Source: an uncultured Candidatus Peregrinibacteria bacterium (lineage in GTDB: Bacteria; Patescibacteriota; Gracilibacteria; Peribacterales; Peribacteraceae). Taken from it: 33,807 bases of DNA. Made by a program: the position numbers and the translations under genes. Under the pieces are notes generated by a model. The model ran no database searches, was not told the origin of the DNA, and saw only the letters and a list, made by a program, of their open reading frames with translations. This document shows, piece after piece, positions 17,195 to 23,917 of the stretch; the stretch's first letter is position 1; the number at the start of each line of letters is the position of its first letter. The stretch lies in assembly GCA_903854335.1 (NCBI GenBank), contig CAINVY010000009.1:1-33807 (forward strand), written 5' to 3'.

Positions 17195-17794
17195 CTATTC
17201 CTTCGGCTCGACGGGCTGGCTCATGTACTTTCGTTGCTCAGCAGCATTCATCTTGGATACCGGGTTGTCTTTGTCATCCTGATATCGCTTCCTGAGATAC
17301 TGCTCGAGTGCCTTTTGATCTCCCTGCGATTGCAAGAGCAGTACCTTCCTCCTGCTTTCGATGCTGTTCGCGAAGTGCAGCGTGTAGCGTGTTTGAGGTC
17401 TGATCGCCTTGATGACTTCCTCCGCTTCTTTATTGAGCGTTTGGATGGGGACACCGACGTCCAATTCTTGATAAAGGGTGAGATCGGGTTCGATTTCGAA
17501 GTATTTCCTGTTGGTGATTAGGGATGCATAGTTGAGTCTCTCGGCTGTCTGCGTGTTCGGGGTTGCAAGGCACGCATTCACTGCCTCTCTGTACGCATCG
17601 ATGGATTTGTTCACATCGACTATATGTTCATTTAGCTTTTCCCCCGTCATGGGTGTTGGAGGACGGCTGACACTGCAAATCGCAGCTCCAAACCCAATTG
17701 CCGCAATGGAACCGGCTACCCAGCCGATGGTTTTTCTCAGTGCACTTTTCTGAGGTGGGGATTCTACCGTGGAGTTGTGCTCAGGTTGACTCAT
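17195..17794 (-). CDS. Tandem membrane-protein family, member C (one domain)
   Basis: 199 residues, unrecognised family. A short N-terminal tail is followed by one membrane helix (about 22-41), then an all-helical domain (about 58-148) homologous to domains in the two genes upstream. Shared positions are IVDVNKSIDAYREAVNAC at the domain start, a middle ANRKYF-like segment (here TNRKYFEIEPDL), and LNKEAEEVIKAIRPQT near the end. The C-terminal 50 residues are charged and unique. It is last in a three-gene minus-strand operon (63 bases after member B). Topology suggests the domain lies outside the membrane (inference). Confidence 0.75.
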   Translation of the reverse strand: MSQPEHNSTVESPPQKSALRKTIGWVAGSIAAIGFGAAICSVSRPPTPMTGEKLNEHIVDVNKSIDAYREAVNACLATPNTQTAERLNYASLITNRKYFEIEPDLTLYQELDVGVPIQTLNKEAEEVIKAIRPQTRYTLHFANSIESRRKVLLLQSQGDQKALEQYLRKRYQDDKDNPVSKMNAAEQRKYMSQPVEPKE

Positions 17795-17857
17795 GTGCGT
17801 TGGGGGAAGGGGAGTCGTCGTGGGGAGAAGTGAAAAAATATTCGCTTCGTCGAAACA

Positions 17858-18772
17858 TTATTTTGCTTCGGGTTGAGGATTGAACTTCGCTTTCACCTCC
17901 TGTGTTACCGTCGGTTTGTCAGAATCACTTTCTTGAATCGAAAGCGATGTGAGATCCCTTCTCATCCCCTCATCGCCGTGTAATTGCTGTGTAATCCAAA
18001 GCATATTTCTTCTGCAGATGCGGTTGATGTCCCCTTGAGTGTCGGTTGTAAAGGGGCGAACATTTTCAATGGATTTCATTGCGTCTCCATTCAACGCTGC
18101 AACGAGCGCACCCATGTCGCAATCTTGATCGGGATTGAGATCGGAGTGTTTGAGAAAGTATTTGCTGTTGGCAGCGAGAGAAGCATCATCGAGCATATCC
18201 GCTCCTTGTTGGCTCGGATGATTATTGCATTCTTGCAAGGCAGCTTTATATCGCAAGATCGCAGCCCTTACGTCGCTTGTGCTCCCCGCGTCATTCTCTC
18301 CAAGCCAGTAACCAATCTGCGCGTGTAAAGATGTGTTTCTGCCATCGATGGAACTCAAAAGCTCCTGCGTATTGTGCGTCTGGGGTTTGATCGATCTGAC
18401 GGCATCCATTGCTTCGTTATTCAAGAATTCGAGCAGATTGTCCTTATCCAATTTCTGTTCTTGAGTAAGTTCCGGCTGGATGCTCCAGTACATGCTGTTG
18501 GCTGATCGAGCGGTCCGATCGAGTTCATCGAGATAGAGTTCCGGGGACATCAAAACGCCCGCGATGGCCGACCGGTACTGAGCGAAGGCATAGCGCACAT
18601 CAACGATTTCTCTAGCAAGCACCTTCTCGTGTGACTTCTGATCCCCAGATTGAGAGAGCTGATCGCATCCATAATACAAAACGGAAGCTGCAACAGCCGC
18701 GAGTGCCATTGCCCTTTCCTGGCTTGCCCAATTGGAATACATAATCGGAGTGTGTTCATGGTAATCTGGCAT
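17858..18772 (-). CDS. Tandem membrane-protein family, member B (two domains)
   Basis: 304 residues from ATG 18772. An alternative GTG at 18820 overlaps the stop of the upstream gene and would add 16 residues of unlikely sequence. One membrane helix (about 21-35) precedes two copies of the family domain (about 56-144 and 167-252). Copy 1 has DVRYAFAQYRSAIAG and LNNEAMDAVRSIKPQT; copy 2 has DVRAAILRYKAALQEC and LNGDAMKSIENVRPFT, and the SANSMYW/AANSKYF pair aligns between them. Internal duplication is therefore clear. The family is not one I recognise; no catalytic motif is evident, and a structural or sensing role is possible. Confidence 0.75.
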   Translation of the reverse strand: MPDYHEHTPIMYSNWASQERAMALAAVAASVLYYGCDQLSQSGDQKSHEKVLAREIVDVRYAFAQYRSAIAGVLMSPELYLDELDRTARSANSMYWSIQPELTQEQKLDKDNLLEFLNNEAMDAVRSIKPQTHNTQELLSSIDGRNTSLHAQIGYWLGENDAGSTSDVRAAILRYKAALQECNNHPSQQGADMLDDASLAANSKYFLKHSDLNPDQDCDMGALVAALNGDAMKSIENVRPFTTDTQGDINRICRRNMLWITQQLHGDEGMRRDLTSLSIQESDSDKPTVTQEVKAKFNPQPEAK

Positions 18773-18816
18773 AAACGTGGGGGAAGAGAAAAGATGTTCG
18801 CAAAGTTGGCAAAAAC

Positions 18817-19302
18817 TCACGGAGTTCTTAATGGTGCGGTTACTCCGTGATTCTGCCCATGTTTCTGCCCATCTTTCATGCGCGACAAGAATTGCTCCGT
18901 GTCGGGAGTCTGCGGCTCCGCCGCAGAAACGATGTCTGTAGTGATGTCATTCAGCAGAGCGAATTCCCTGTCTGTCTCTCTCTTCTCATCTTCGCTGAGT
19001 AAGCTTCCTCGTGCGTCGTATCTCTCTCCCGCTTTGCCGGACGCTTCGATGAGCGCTTGCAGCGCGTGTTGATCGTCTGTCGTCAAACATGCCGCGATCG
19101 CTTGTCGGTACTGGGTTGTTGCCTGATGAATATCCATCATCGCCTCTCCTCCGTGGCCGATCTTCCTAGAGGAATCGGGGAGAAACAAAGCCGACAAAAT
19201 CACACCACTCAAAACTATTCCTGCAACAAGAGAACGTTTCGATGTTTCCGGTTCTTCATTCGACGCGGAGTCCGTGGCTGGCGGTACGGTGTCTGGATTC
19301 AT
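18817..19302 (-). CDS. Tandem membrane-protein family, member A (one domain)
   Basis: 161 residues, first gene of the operon. The acidic N-terminal tail, membrane helix (about 24-42) and single family domain (about 57-142) follow the same plan as members B and C. Landmarks are QATTQYRQAIAACL, LLNDITTDIVSAAEPQT and PDTEQFLSRM. The PQT triplet and the preceding Leu-Asn are the most conserved points of the family. The C-terminus is short and Gly/His/Gln-rich. A promoter with an overlapping palindrome lies 40-70 bases upstream. Function unknown. Confidence 0.75.
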   Translation of the reverse strand: MNPDTVPPATDSASNEEPETSKRSLVAGIVLSGVILSALFLPDSSRKIGHGGEAMMDIHQATTQYRQAIAACLTTDDQHALQALIEASGKAGERYDARGSLLSEDEKRETDREFALLNDITTDIVSAAEPQTPDTEQFLSRMKDGQKHGQNHGVTAPLRTP

Positions 19303-19341
19303 AGGCGCAGGGAAGAGGATGATTCCTACGGATAGCGGGCA

Positions 19342-19371
19342 ATGCTACGACGTTTGATTTCCGAAATCAAA
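19342..19371 (-). promoter_or_regulatory. Promoter and overlapping palindromic operator of the paralog operon
   Basis: On the minus strand: -35 TTGATT (19365-19370), a 17-base spacer, and -10 TAGCAT (19342-19347). The 19-base palindrome TTTGATTTCGGAAATCAAA (19353-19371; 9-base arms, one central base) covers the -35 and most of the spacer, the classic place for a repressor site. The predicted leader is about 33 bases. Confidence 0.5.
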
Positions 19372-19434
19372 TGACAGAATAGACTCTGATCGGTGTTTCT
19401 GAGCAGAAATCCATTCCGGAACAATTTGATGACA

Positions 19435-19462
19435 TTGAGTAATGAAGGAATTCCTATAGAAT
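19435..19462 (+). promoter_or_regulatory. tRNA-Tyr promoter
   Basis: -35 TTGAGT (19435-19440), a 16-base spacer and -10 TAGAAT (19457-19462), 5 of 6. Transcription would begin near 19469, about 38 bases before the tRNA 5' end. It is divergent from the paralog operon promoter. Confidence 0.5.
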
Positions 19463-19506
19463 CCGGCAGGTCAGAAATGTTCATTTGGAAGCAGCAACGC
19501 ATTCGT

Positions 19507-19592
19507 GGGTCGGTAGCAAAGTGGTCAAATGCAGCAGACTGTAAATCTGCCGTCTTAGGACTTCGAAGGTTCAAATCCTTCCCGGCCCACCA
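19507..19592 (+). tRNA. tRNA-Tyr (anticodon GTA)
   Basis: 86 bases including an encoded CCA. Acceptor GGGTCGG pairs with CCGGCCC (one U-G pair). The anticodon stem GCAGA/TCTGC encloses loop CTGTAAA, anticodon GTA. A long variable arm follows (class II, as expected of bacterial tRNA-Tyr). The T-arm is GAAGG-TTCAAAT-CCTTC. It reads the tyrosine codons TAT and TAC. It stands alone, not in a tRNA cluster. Confidence 0.97.
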
Positions 19593-19601
19593 TCTGTCTC
19601 C

Positions 19602-19621
19602 GCTTCGATTGAGATCGAAGC
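19602..19621 (+). terminator. Hairpin just after tRNA-Tyr
   Basis: A perfect 8-pair stem GCTTCGAT/ATCGAAGC with loop TGAG, starting 10 bases after the tRNA CCA. No T-run follows, so it may be a processing or 3'-end-protecting hairpin rather than an intrinsic terminator. Confidence 0.45.
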
Positions 19622-20085
19622 TCCGCCGAGATCGTTCAAGGCAGAGGCTTGTTCACAACATTTGCAGGATGCCTCGGCGTAGTTCGAACGCATGTGAGAA
19701 CGCAGCCGGGCACTTCGCTCTGCATTTTCAGAAATACACGACAATCATTTCCATGCGTCAACGCGTGTTTGGGCTTTTCTCTTTACGCGCATGGGTGTAC
19801 AGCCGTACACTCATCTTACTTTCTTATTATTTATGATTTCTTCCAACCGCATTTCCTTGGATTGTTCCGATCTCACTCCTTCGGGCGAGTCGAAGGAGCG
19901 TCTTTCCGCATTACTTGGTTGGATGAAATGCAATCCTTGTCCAACGGGTTTCGCGGTGACGCTGCTGTCGCTTCGAACAGGGGAGGGGAAAGTCCTCGTG
20001 AGTTCACTGCTGTCACTTGGATGTCGTGTCACGATGAGGACGTGTTGTCGATGATTGTTCGCGATGCGAAGGTGCGAAGTATGGG

Positions 20086-20113
20086 TTTACGGTGTGTGAG
20101 AATGCTGTAGAAT
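20086..20113 (+). promoter_or_regulatory. Promoter of the pilin-like gene pair
   Basis: -35 TTTACG (20086-20091), a 16-base spacer and -10 TAGAAT (20108-20113). The start near 20120 gives a leader of about 38 bases with no Shine-Dalgarno sequence before ATG 20158. Confidence 0.45.
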
Positions 20114-20157
20114 TTCCGATTGGTGAATGATTGAAGATTCGCTTCCCTTTCTCCGCC

Positions 20158-20667
20158 ATGGAAACTCCACAGTCCCCGTCGCATCGTGAATTTACGATTA
20201 TGGAATTGATCCTGGTATTCGGAGTCATAGCGATACTCGCATCCGTTGCTGTTCTCTGGATCAATCCCAATACTCAACTCGCTAACGCGCGCAATGAACA
20301 ACGAAAGCAAGACATGAACGCTATTCTTGCCGCGTTCTATCAGTATGCTCTTCAGCACGATGGGAAGTTTCCGATGCAGCTTCCGTCGAAGGATCAAGAA
20401 ATCTGCAGGGGCCAAGCGAACTGGCCTGCCGGTGTATCCAACGATTGTAAGGGGCTCTTTAGCCTGGAAAGTCTTACGGGATCGTTTCTCGTCACCATTC
20501 CGATGGATCCACTTCTTTCGACATCCGCGTACGCAAAGTACAGGGGTACGTGGTACCGCATTCGCAAAGATGTCGTAACGAATCGCATCGTTCTAACAGC
20601 ATCCGGTTCCCTATCGGATGACGTGCTGTCGGGAGTAGTCCCAAAGGAAATTTCCGTTTCACGTTGA
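20158..20667 (+). CDS. Type IV pilin-like (pseudopilin) protein with atypical cleavage site
   Basis: 169 residues. The N-terminus EFTIMELILVFGVIAILASVAV is a class III prepilin signal: hydrophobic helix with Glu at +5 (E16). However the residue before the cleavage point is E11 instead of the nearly invariant Gly. Residues 38-62 carry the pilin signature NARNEQRKQDMNAILAAFYQY, followed by GKFP and a two-Cys globular part (C in EICRG, C in NDCKG). The ATG at 20158 is chosen because an in-frame TTG at 20131 would extend the leader without benefit. It is paired with a paralogous pilin 28 bases downstream. It may be a minor pilin or a type II-like pseudopilin. Whether it is cleaved is uncertain. 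Confidence 0.85.
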   Translation: METPQSPSHREFTIMELILVFGVIAILASVAVLWINPNTQLANARNEQRKQDMNAILAAFYQYALQHDGKFPMQLPSKDQEICRGQANWPAGVSNDCKGLFSLESLTGSFLVTIPMDPLLSTSAYAKYRGTWYRIRKDVVTNRIVLTASGSLSDDVLSGVVPKEISVSR

Positions 20668-20695
20668 TCGTTCACTTTTTCTACCCTTACATTCT

Positions 20696-21205
20696 ATGCT
20701 TCGCACATTCTCCATTCGGCGCCGTGGATCAACATTCGTGGAGGCACTCCTCGTCATCGCCATCATCGCCATTCTCGTCATGATTGTGTACGTTGCCGTG
20801 AATCCGGGGAAACAGGTTGGAGAGAGCAGAAATGCGCAGCGTAAGAGCGATCTCAGTGCCATCATGAATGCGGTCTATCAGTTCTATCTTGATAAGGGGA
20901 AGTTTCCGGATGGCATTCCTGTCGCTCCCGCACCCCCGAAAGAAATCTGTAGAGACAAGAAGTTCTCAGCCCATCGATGTAATCCTTCGCAGCAGGTTCT
21001 GCTCGACGCGTTTTCCGGCGCGTATCTTCCCGTCGTTCCCGAGGATCCCGAGCGTGGAAACGCCGCGTTCCGATCGCTCAATGCCGGTTCAGGCTCGTAC
21101 TACTTTATCGTACAAGACGCAGAAGGAAGAATCTCCGTCTCCGCTCCAGGCGGAGAAATGACGGATGGTTCGGGAGACAGGACGAGTATTACCGTCACGC
21201 GGTGA
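20696..21205 (+). CDS. Type IV pilin-like protein
   Basis: 169 residues, paralogous to the preceding gene. The leader MLRTFSIRRRG ends with the normal Gly11, followed by STFVEALLVIAIIAILVMI with Glu at +5 (E16), so a prepilin peptidase should cut between G11 and S12 and methylate S12. The shared block SRNAQRKSDLSAIMNAVYQFYLDKGKFP aligns with the neighbour. Two cysteines (C in EICRD, C in HRCNP) may form a disulfide as in major pilins. The 3' end overlaps the convergent cupredoxin-like gene by 11 bases. No prepilin peptidase, PilB or PilC is in the window. A weak internal promoter (TTGATC at 20664-20669, TTACAT at 20688-20693) is possible. Confidence 0.9.
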   Translation: MLRTFSIRRRGSTFVEALLVIAIIAILVMIVYVAVNPGKQVGESRNAQRKSDLSAIMNAVYQFYLDKGKFPDGIPVAPAPPKEICRDKKFSAHRCNPSQQVLLDAFSGAYLPVVPEDPERGNAAFRSLNAGSGSYYFIVQDAEGRISVSAPGGEMTDGSGDRTSITVTR

Positions 21206-22049
21206 CACCGATGTGCGATCGTCCCATGAACCATGTCATGGTGAAAGCGCTGAGCAGGAAACAGACCCAGAGCTCCGGACCGCTCTTTGGTTGCTCTGCC
21301 GGTCTCAGAGGAGCGCCTGCGTGAAGCGAGGTCGGAAATCCCTTGGAAGACTGACTGAGAGCGGCAAGCGGGCGTTCATAGCCATTTGTTACCGTGAAGG
21401 GATTGTGGGGAATCTTCGCCGATTGTGACGGGACGGCAGGTATGACGTTGCCCGAACCGACATCGTTGCCGGAAAGGACATTGATCGAGGAAGCGGATGA
21501 AGAGAAGGGGGGAATGGTCGCAGCGAGAGGCACGGCTTGTGCATCAACCACGATGGTTCCCGATGCTGATTTCGACATGAGAGAATTGAAATTGAATGCT
21601 CCGGACTCCTGCGAAGGAGATACGACGAAGTCGCTGCTTTTTCCCGGCTGGATTAACGGGGTGTAGAGGGTGGCACCGCTCGCGTCTTTGATCGTATCGG
21701 ATTGAATGATCTCTGGGCTCGTTCGATCATTGATCCATGTGATGGTTTGTCCCGGTTGTACGTGTACCTGCGAGGGAGACGCACCGGAACTGGTGAGATG
21801 AATGGCAATGGAAGTGGATTGGATATCCGTTCCCGAGATTACATCACCGCGCAAATTCGGAATCCCACGCGCGTAGAAAACGCCGCCGAGAATGACAACA
21901 AAAATGCCGAGGAGTGCAGCCGGGAGTCGAGAAACGGTGACGTTATTACTGACAGGGATTCGTGTCGCGAAGCGCACGTCCGAAGATTTTGGCGAGGAGG
22001 AACTCGCCTCATCGTTCGTCGCATGCCAGGAAGGATTGAAGTCGTTCAT
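21195..22049 (-). CDS. Cupredoxin-like membrane protein lacking copper ligands
   Basis: 284 residues with membrane helices near both ends (about 42-60 and 258-276). Residues about 80-168 align with the cupredoxin lipoprotein at 8966-9424 (SPSxVxVxxGxxxxWxN, then a matched C-terminal strand). All four copper ligands are replaced: His to E113, Cys to S156, His to S159, Met to A162. It is therefore a fold-only domain, probably for binding or scaffolding. A Ser/Pro-rich region follows. The start codon overlaps the stop of the cohesin gene by 4 bases (ATGA), so translation is coupled. Last gene of the dockerin-cohesin operon. Confidence 0.8.
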   Translation of the reverse strand: MNDFNPSWHATNDEASSSSPKSSDVRFATRIPVSNNVTVSRLPAALLGIFVVILGGVFYARGIPNLRGDVISGTDIQSTSIAIHLTSSGASPSQVHVQPGQTITWINDRTSPEIIQSDTIKDASGATLYTPLIQPGKSSDFVVSPSQESGAFNFNSLMSKSASGTIVVDAQAVPLAATIPPFSSSASSINVLSGNDVGSGNVIPAVPSQSAKIPHNPFTVTNGYERPLAALSQSSKGFPTSLHAGAPLRPAEQPKSGPELWVCFLLSAFTMTWFMGRSHIGVTA

Positions 22050-23410
22050 GCGAAGGGATGGGAGGAGGCGGAACGTTGTCGACGCAATGCGAAGAGCGTG
22101 CCGGCGATGGCCGACGCAAGGAGAATGAGAGAGAAGACCGTCGAGAGGCCCGATTGACCTGGAACTTCTGGGGCAGCGCTATGCCGTGCCAACGGATTGG
22201 TAATGGTTTCGCCCTGCGTCGCGGAGGGGATGAACGGTGCGGAAGAGGTCAGGGGATCACCCACGGTCACGGCGACTTCTTGGCTGAAGGAGGTTTCGTT
22301 GCCAATCGTATTCACTCCTCGGATGGCGGCGTAGTAAGTCGTTCCTTTCGGCAGTGAATCGATTGTGAGGCTCGTCTGTTCCTTGGGAACGCTTCTGCGT
22401 TGGATGTAGGCTCCCGACACCGATCCGTAGTAGATGTTGTATCCGACGAGTTCCGGGGAAGGCAGTATGTCCCATGCGAAGTACAACGATGTGCCATTCG
22501 TGGTGATCTTTACGTTCTGAGGTTGCAGCAAGACAAACGTTGCCGATCCCGTCTCTGCCGTTGAAAGCGCTGATCCGGAATCGGCATTAAGAGATTTTGG
22601 GGAAGAAACCGGCGCTGCGTTCTGAACGTTCACCGCAAGCATCCCGAGATTCTGAGCAATGACATTCGTTTGCGATCCAGCTGCAGTCACGACGGATTGC
22701 AACGGATCTCCGCTTGCCTGATTAAACGTCACGACGGATTTCCCGCTATTTCCGTTGCCGACAACCGTGAAGCTGACTTCGGCAATGCGCATGGAAGCCT
22801 GTCCGTTTCCATTCTGCGTTGTCGTGGTAACAGGTAGAGTGACGGAGCCATTGATATCATCGAATGTGATTCCCGATGCAGTGACATTCTTGAAGCCCGT
22901 CGCAAGGGTTACAGACTTCCCGGAAAGGAAGAGTGGATCATACTGAAGCGTGATACGCATCGTATCGATACTCAGGAGTTGTGGATTCTGCAAGACCAAA
23001 TCCATATCGATCGTATCACCGACGTTCAAAGTGGGAGTTTGCATCGTCGTCGGAGAGACAACGTCAAATGTCGGACAATCAGATTGGGTATCCGTTGTGC
23101 AATGCGGTTGCAGAGTAAAAGAAACGGAACCGCTCGAAGTTATGACTGACGAGTCTGAAGAAGAGGCTTCGCTTACAACGCTGGCAGAAGCTTTCTTGGT
23201 TTTTTTCGAGACTTTTTTGGCGACTGCATCGGAAGATCCGGCAGAGGAGTCGATGGATGATGCGCTTGGGGAGTCGAAGGGGATGACGACATTCTTCACA
23301 CCTGCGGATGATCCTTTTGCAACGGAAGTCAGAGGAACAAGTATCAGCGACGCGACCAAGAGAAAAAGAGTCGTGCGAAGGAGCCGATGACTGCATGTGG
23401 AATGAGGCAT
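22046..23410 (-). CDS. Cohesin and fibronectin-III surface protein
   Basis: 454 residues from ATG 23410, one base after the dockerin gene's stop. Signal peptide (about 10-32); Ser/Lys-rich linker; cohesin-like beta domain (about 124-263: LNVGDTIDMDLVLQN, RITLQYDPLFLSGKSV, MRIAEVSFTVVG); fibronectin type III domain (about 296-384, WDILPSPELVGYNIYYG and TTYYAAIRGVN); C-terminal membrane helix (421-441) followed by RRQR. The tail (PGQSG, helix, Arg) resembles a sorting signal, but no LPxTG is present. Cohesins bind dockerins, and a dockerin is encoded directly upstream. Cohesin assignment is by fold pattern and would need a profile search to confirm. Confidence 0.82.
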   Translation of the reverse strand: MPHSTCSHRLLRTTLFLLVASLILVPLTSVAKGSSAGVKNVVIPFDSPSASSIDSSAGSSDAVAKKVSKKTKKASASVVSEASSSDSSVITSSGSVSFTLQPHCTTDTQSDCPTFDVVSPTTMQTPTLNVGDTIDMDLVLQNPQLLSIDTMRITLQYDPLFLSGKSVTLATGFKNVTASGITFDDINGSVTLPVTTTTQNGNGQASMRIAEVSFTVVGNGNSGKSVVTFNQASGDPLQSVVTAAGSQTNVIAQNLGMLAVNVQNAAPVSSPKSLNADSGSALSTAETGSATFVLLQPQNVKITTNGTSLYFAWDILPSPELVGYNIYYGSVSGAYIQRRSVPKEQTSLTIDSLPKGTTYYAAIRGVNTIGNETSFSQEVAVTVGDPLTSSAPFIPSATQGETITNPLARHSAAPEVPGQSGLSTVFSLILLASAIAGTLFALRRQRSASSHPFA

Positions 23411-23411
23411 G

Positions 23412-23759
23412 TTAGGGGATGTTGAGTCGGTCAATAATGGCAATGGCATCGCTCACAGTCAGTTCTCCGTCGTGGTCCGGATCTGCGGCAATGGATTGCT
23501 GCGTGAGCGGTCGTGTTCTTTGAATCATTTGAAGGAGATCTACGACGTCTTGAAGTGTCACTTGCCCGTCGCCATCGATGTCGCCCTCTGTCGGCGTGTG
23601 GGAAAGGACGCTCGCAGGTTGTGCTTCCGTGTGCAGGACGGGCTTGATGTCTCCCGCTGATTGAATGCCGATGAGGAACGATCCGACGACGCAGATCGTC
23701 GCGAATGCGAAGAGATGGAGATTTCTTCGACTCAATAATGTTTGGAGTTTGTTTTGCAT
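23412..23759 (-). CDS. Membrane-anchored dockerin type I protein
   Basis: 115 residues. An N-terminal anchor (about 14-32) is followed by a short linker and a complete dockerin: two calcium-binding loops, DIDGDGQVTLQD (60-71) and DPDHDGELTVSD (93-104), each with Asp at positions 1, 3, 5 and 12, each followed by a helix. Dockerins dock to cohesins in cellulosomes and other surface assemblies, with calcium required for folding. There is no enzyme domain here, so the protein looks like a membrane anchor point and not a cargo. It heads the operon with a strong leaderless-type promoter. Confidence 0.93.
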   Translation of the reverse strand: MQNKLQTLLSRRNLHLFAFATICVVGSFLIGIQSAGDIKPVLHTEAQPASVLSHTPTEGDIDGDGQVTLQDVVDLLQMIQRTRPLTQQSIAADPDHDGELTVSDAIAIIDRLNIP

Positions 23760-23767
23760 TTCTCATT

Positions 23768-23796
23768 AGTATAGGCCATTTTTCGCTTTTTCTCAA
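23768..23796 (-). promoter_or_regulatory. Dockerin operon promoter, leaderless geometry
   Basis: -35 TTGAGA (23791-23796, 5 of 6), a 17-base spacer, and -10 TATACT (23768-23773), then exactly 8 bases to the ATG at 23759. It is divergent from holA. Confidence 0.75.
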
Positions 23797-23900
23797 TTCA
23801 GAGAAAATTGACTATAGGTAGAGAATCTAGCAATACATACTTCAATGGAAAGAACATTGATAGAACAATAGAGTCAAAATATCGTATCAATGGGAGATTC

Positions 23901-23909
23901 TGGTACAGT
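23901..23909 (+). promoter_or_regulatory. holA extended -10 promoter, leaderless geometry
   Basis: TGG followed by TACAGT (-10 at 23904-23909), then 8 bases to the ATG at 23918. No good -35 is found; the TGN extension would compensate for that. Confidence 0.5.
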
Positions 23910-23917
23910 AAAAATCC

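Larger units (their letters stand above)
19593..20157. other. 565-base region without a secure gene
   Basis: Between tRNA-Tyr and the first pilin-like gene. It holds the hairpin at 19602-19621 and a possible 73-codon plus-strand frame from ATG 19833 (stop 20054), with TATTAT at 19825-19830. Its codon use looks tolerable but I recognise nothing in it. A second plus-strand frame stays open to 20110, so a frameshifted relic reading from one into the other is possible. I assign no gene. Confidence 0.4.

Noticed and set aside
18772-18820. GTG start at 18820 for family member B, overlapping the upstream stop
   Set aside because: It would add 16 residues before the tail with no family parallel. ATG 18772 gives the same tail-helix-domain plan as members A and C, though the GTG cannot be excluded.
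13836-19302. Genomic island integrated at tRNA-Tyr
   Set aside because: The unknown genes lie on the 5' side of the tRNA, not the 3' side used by integrases. No integrase and no duplicated tRNA end are visible.
19811-20032. Minus-strand 73-codon frame after tRNA-Tyr
   Set aside because: No promoter, no recognisable feature, and it competes with two equally open plus-strand frames in the same interval.
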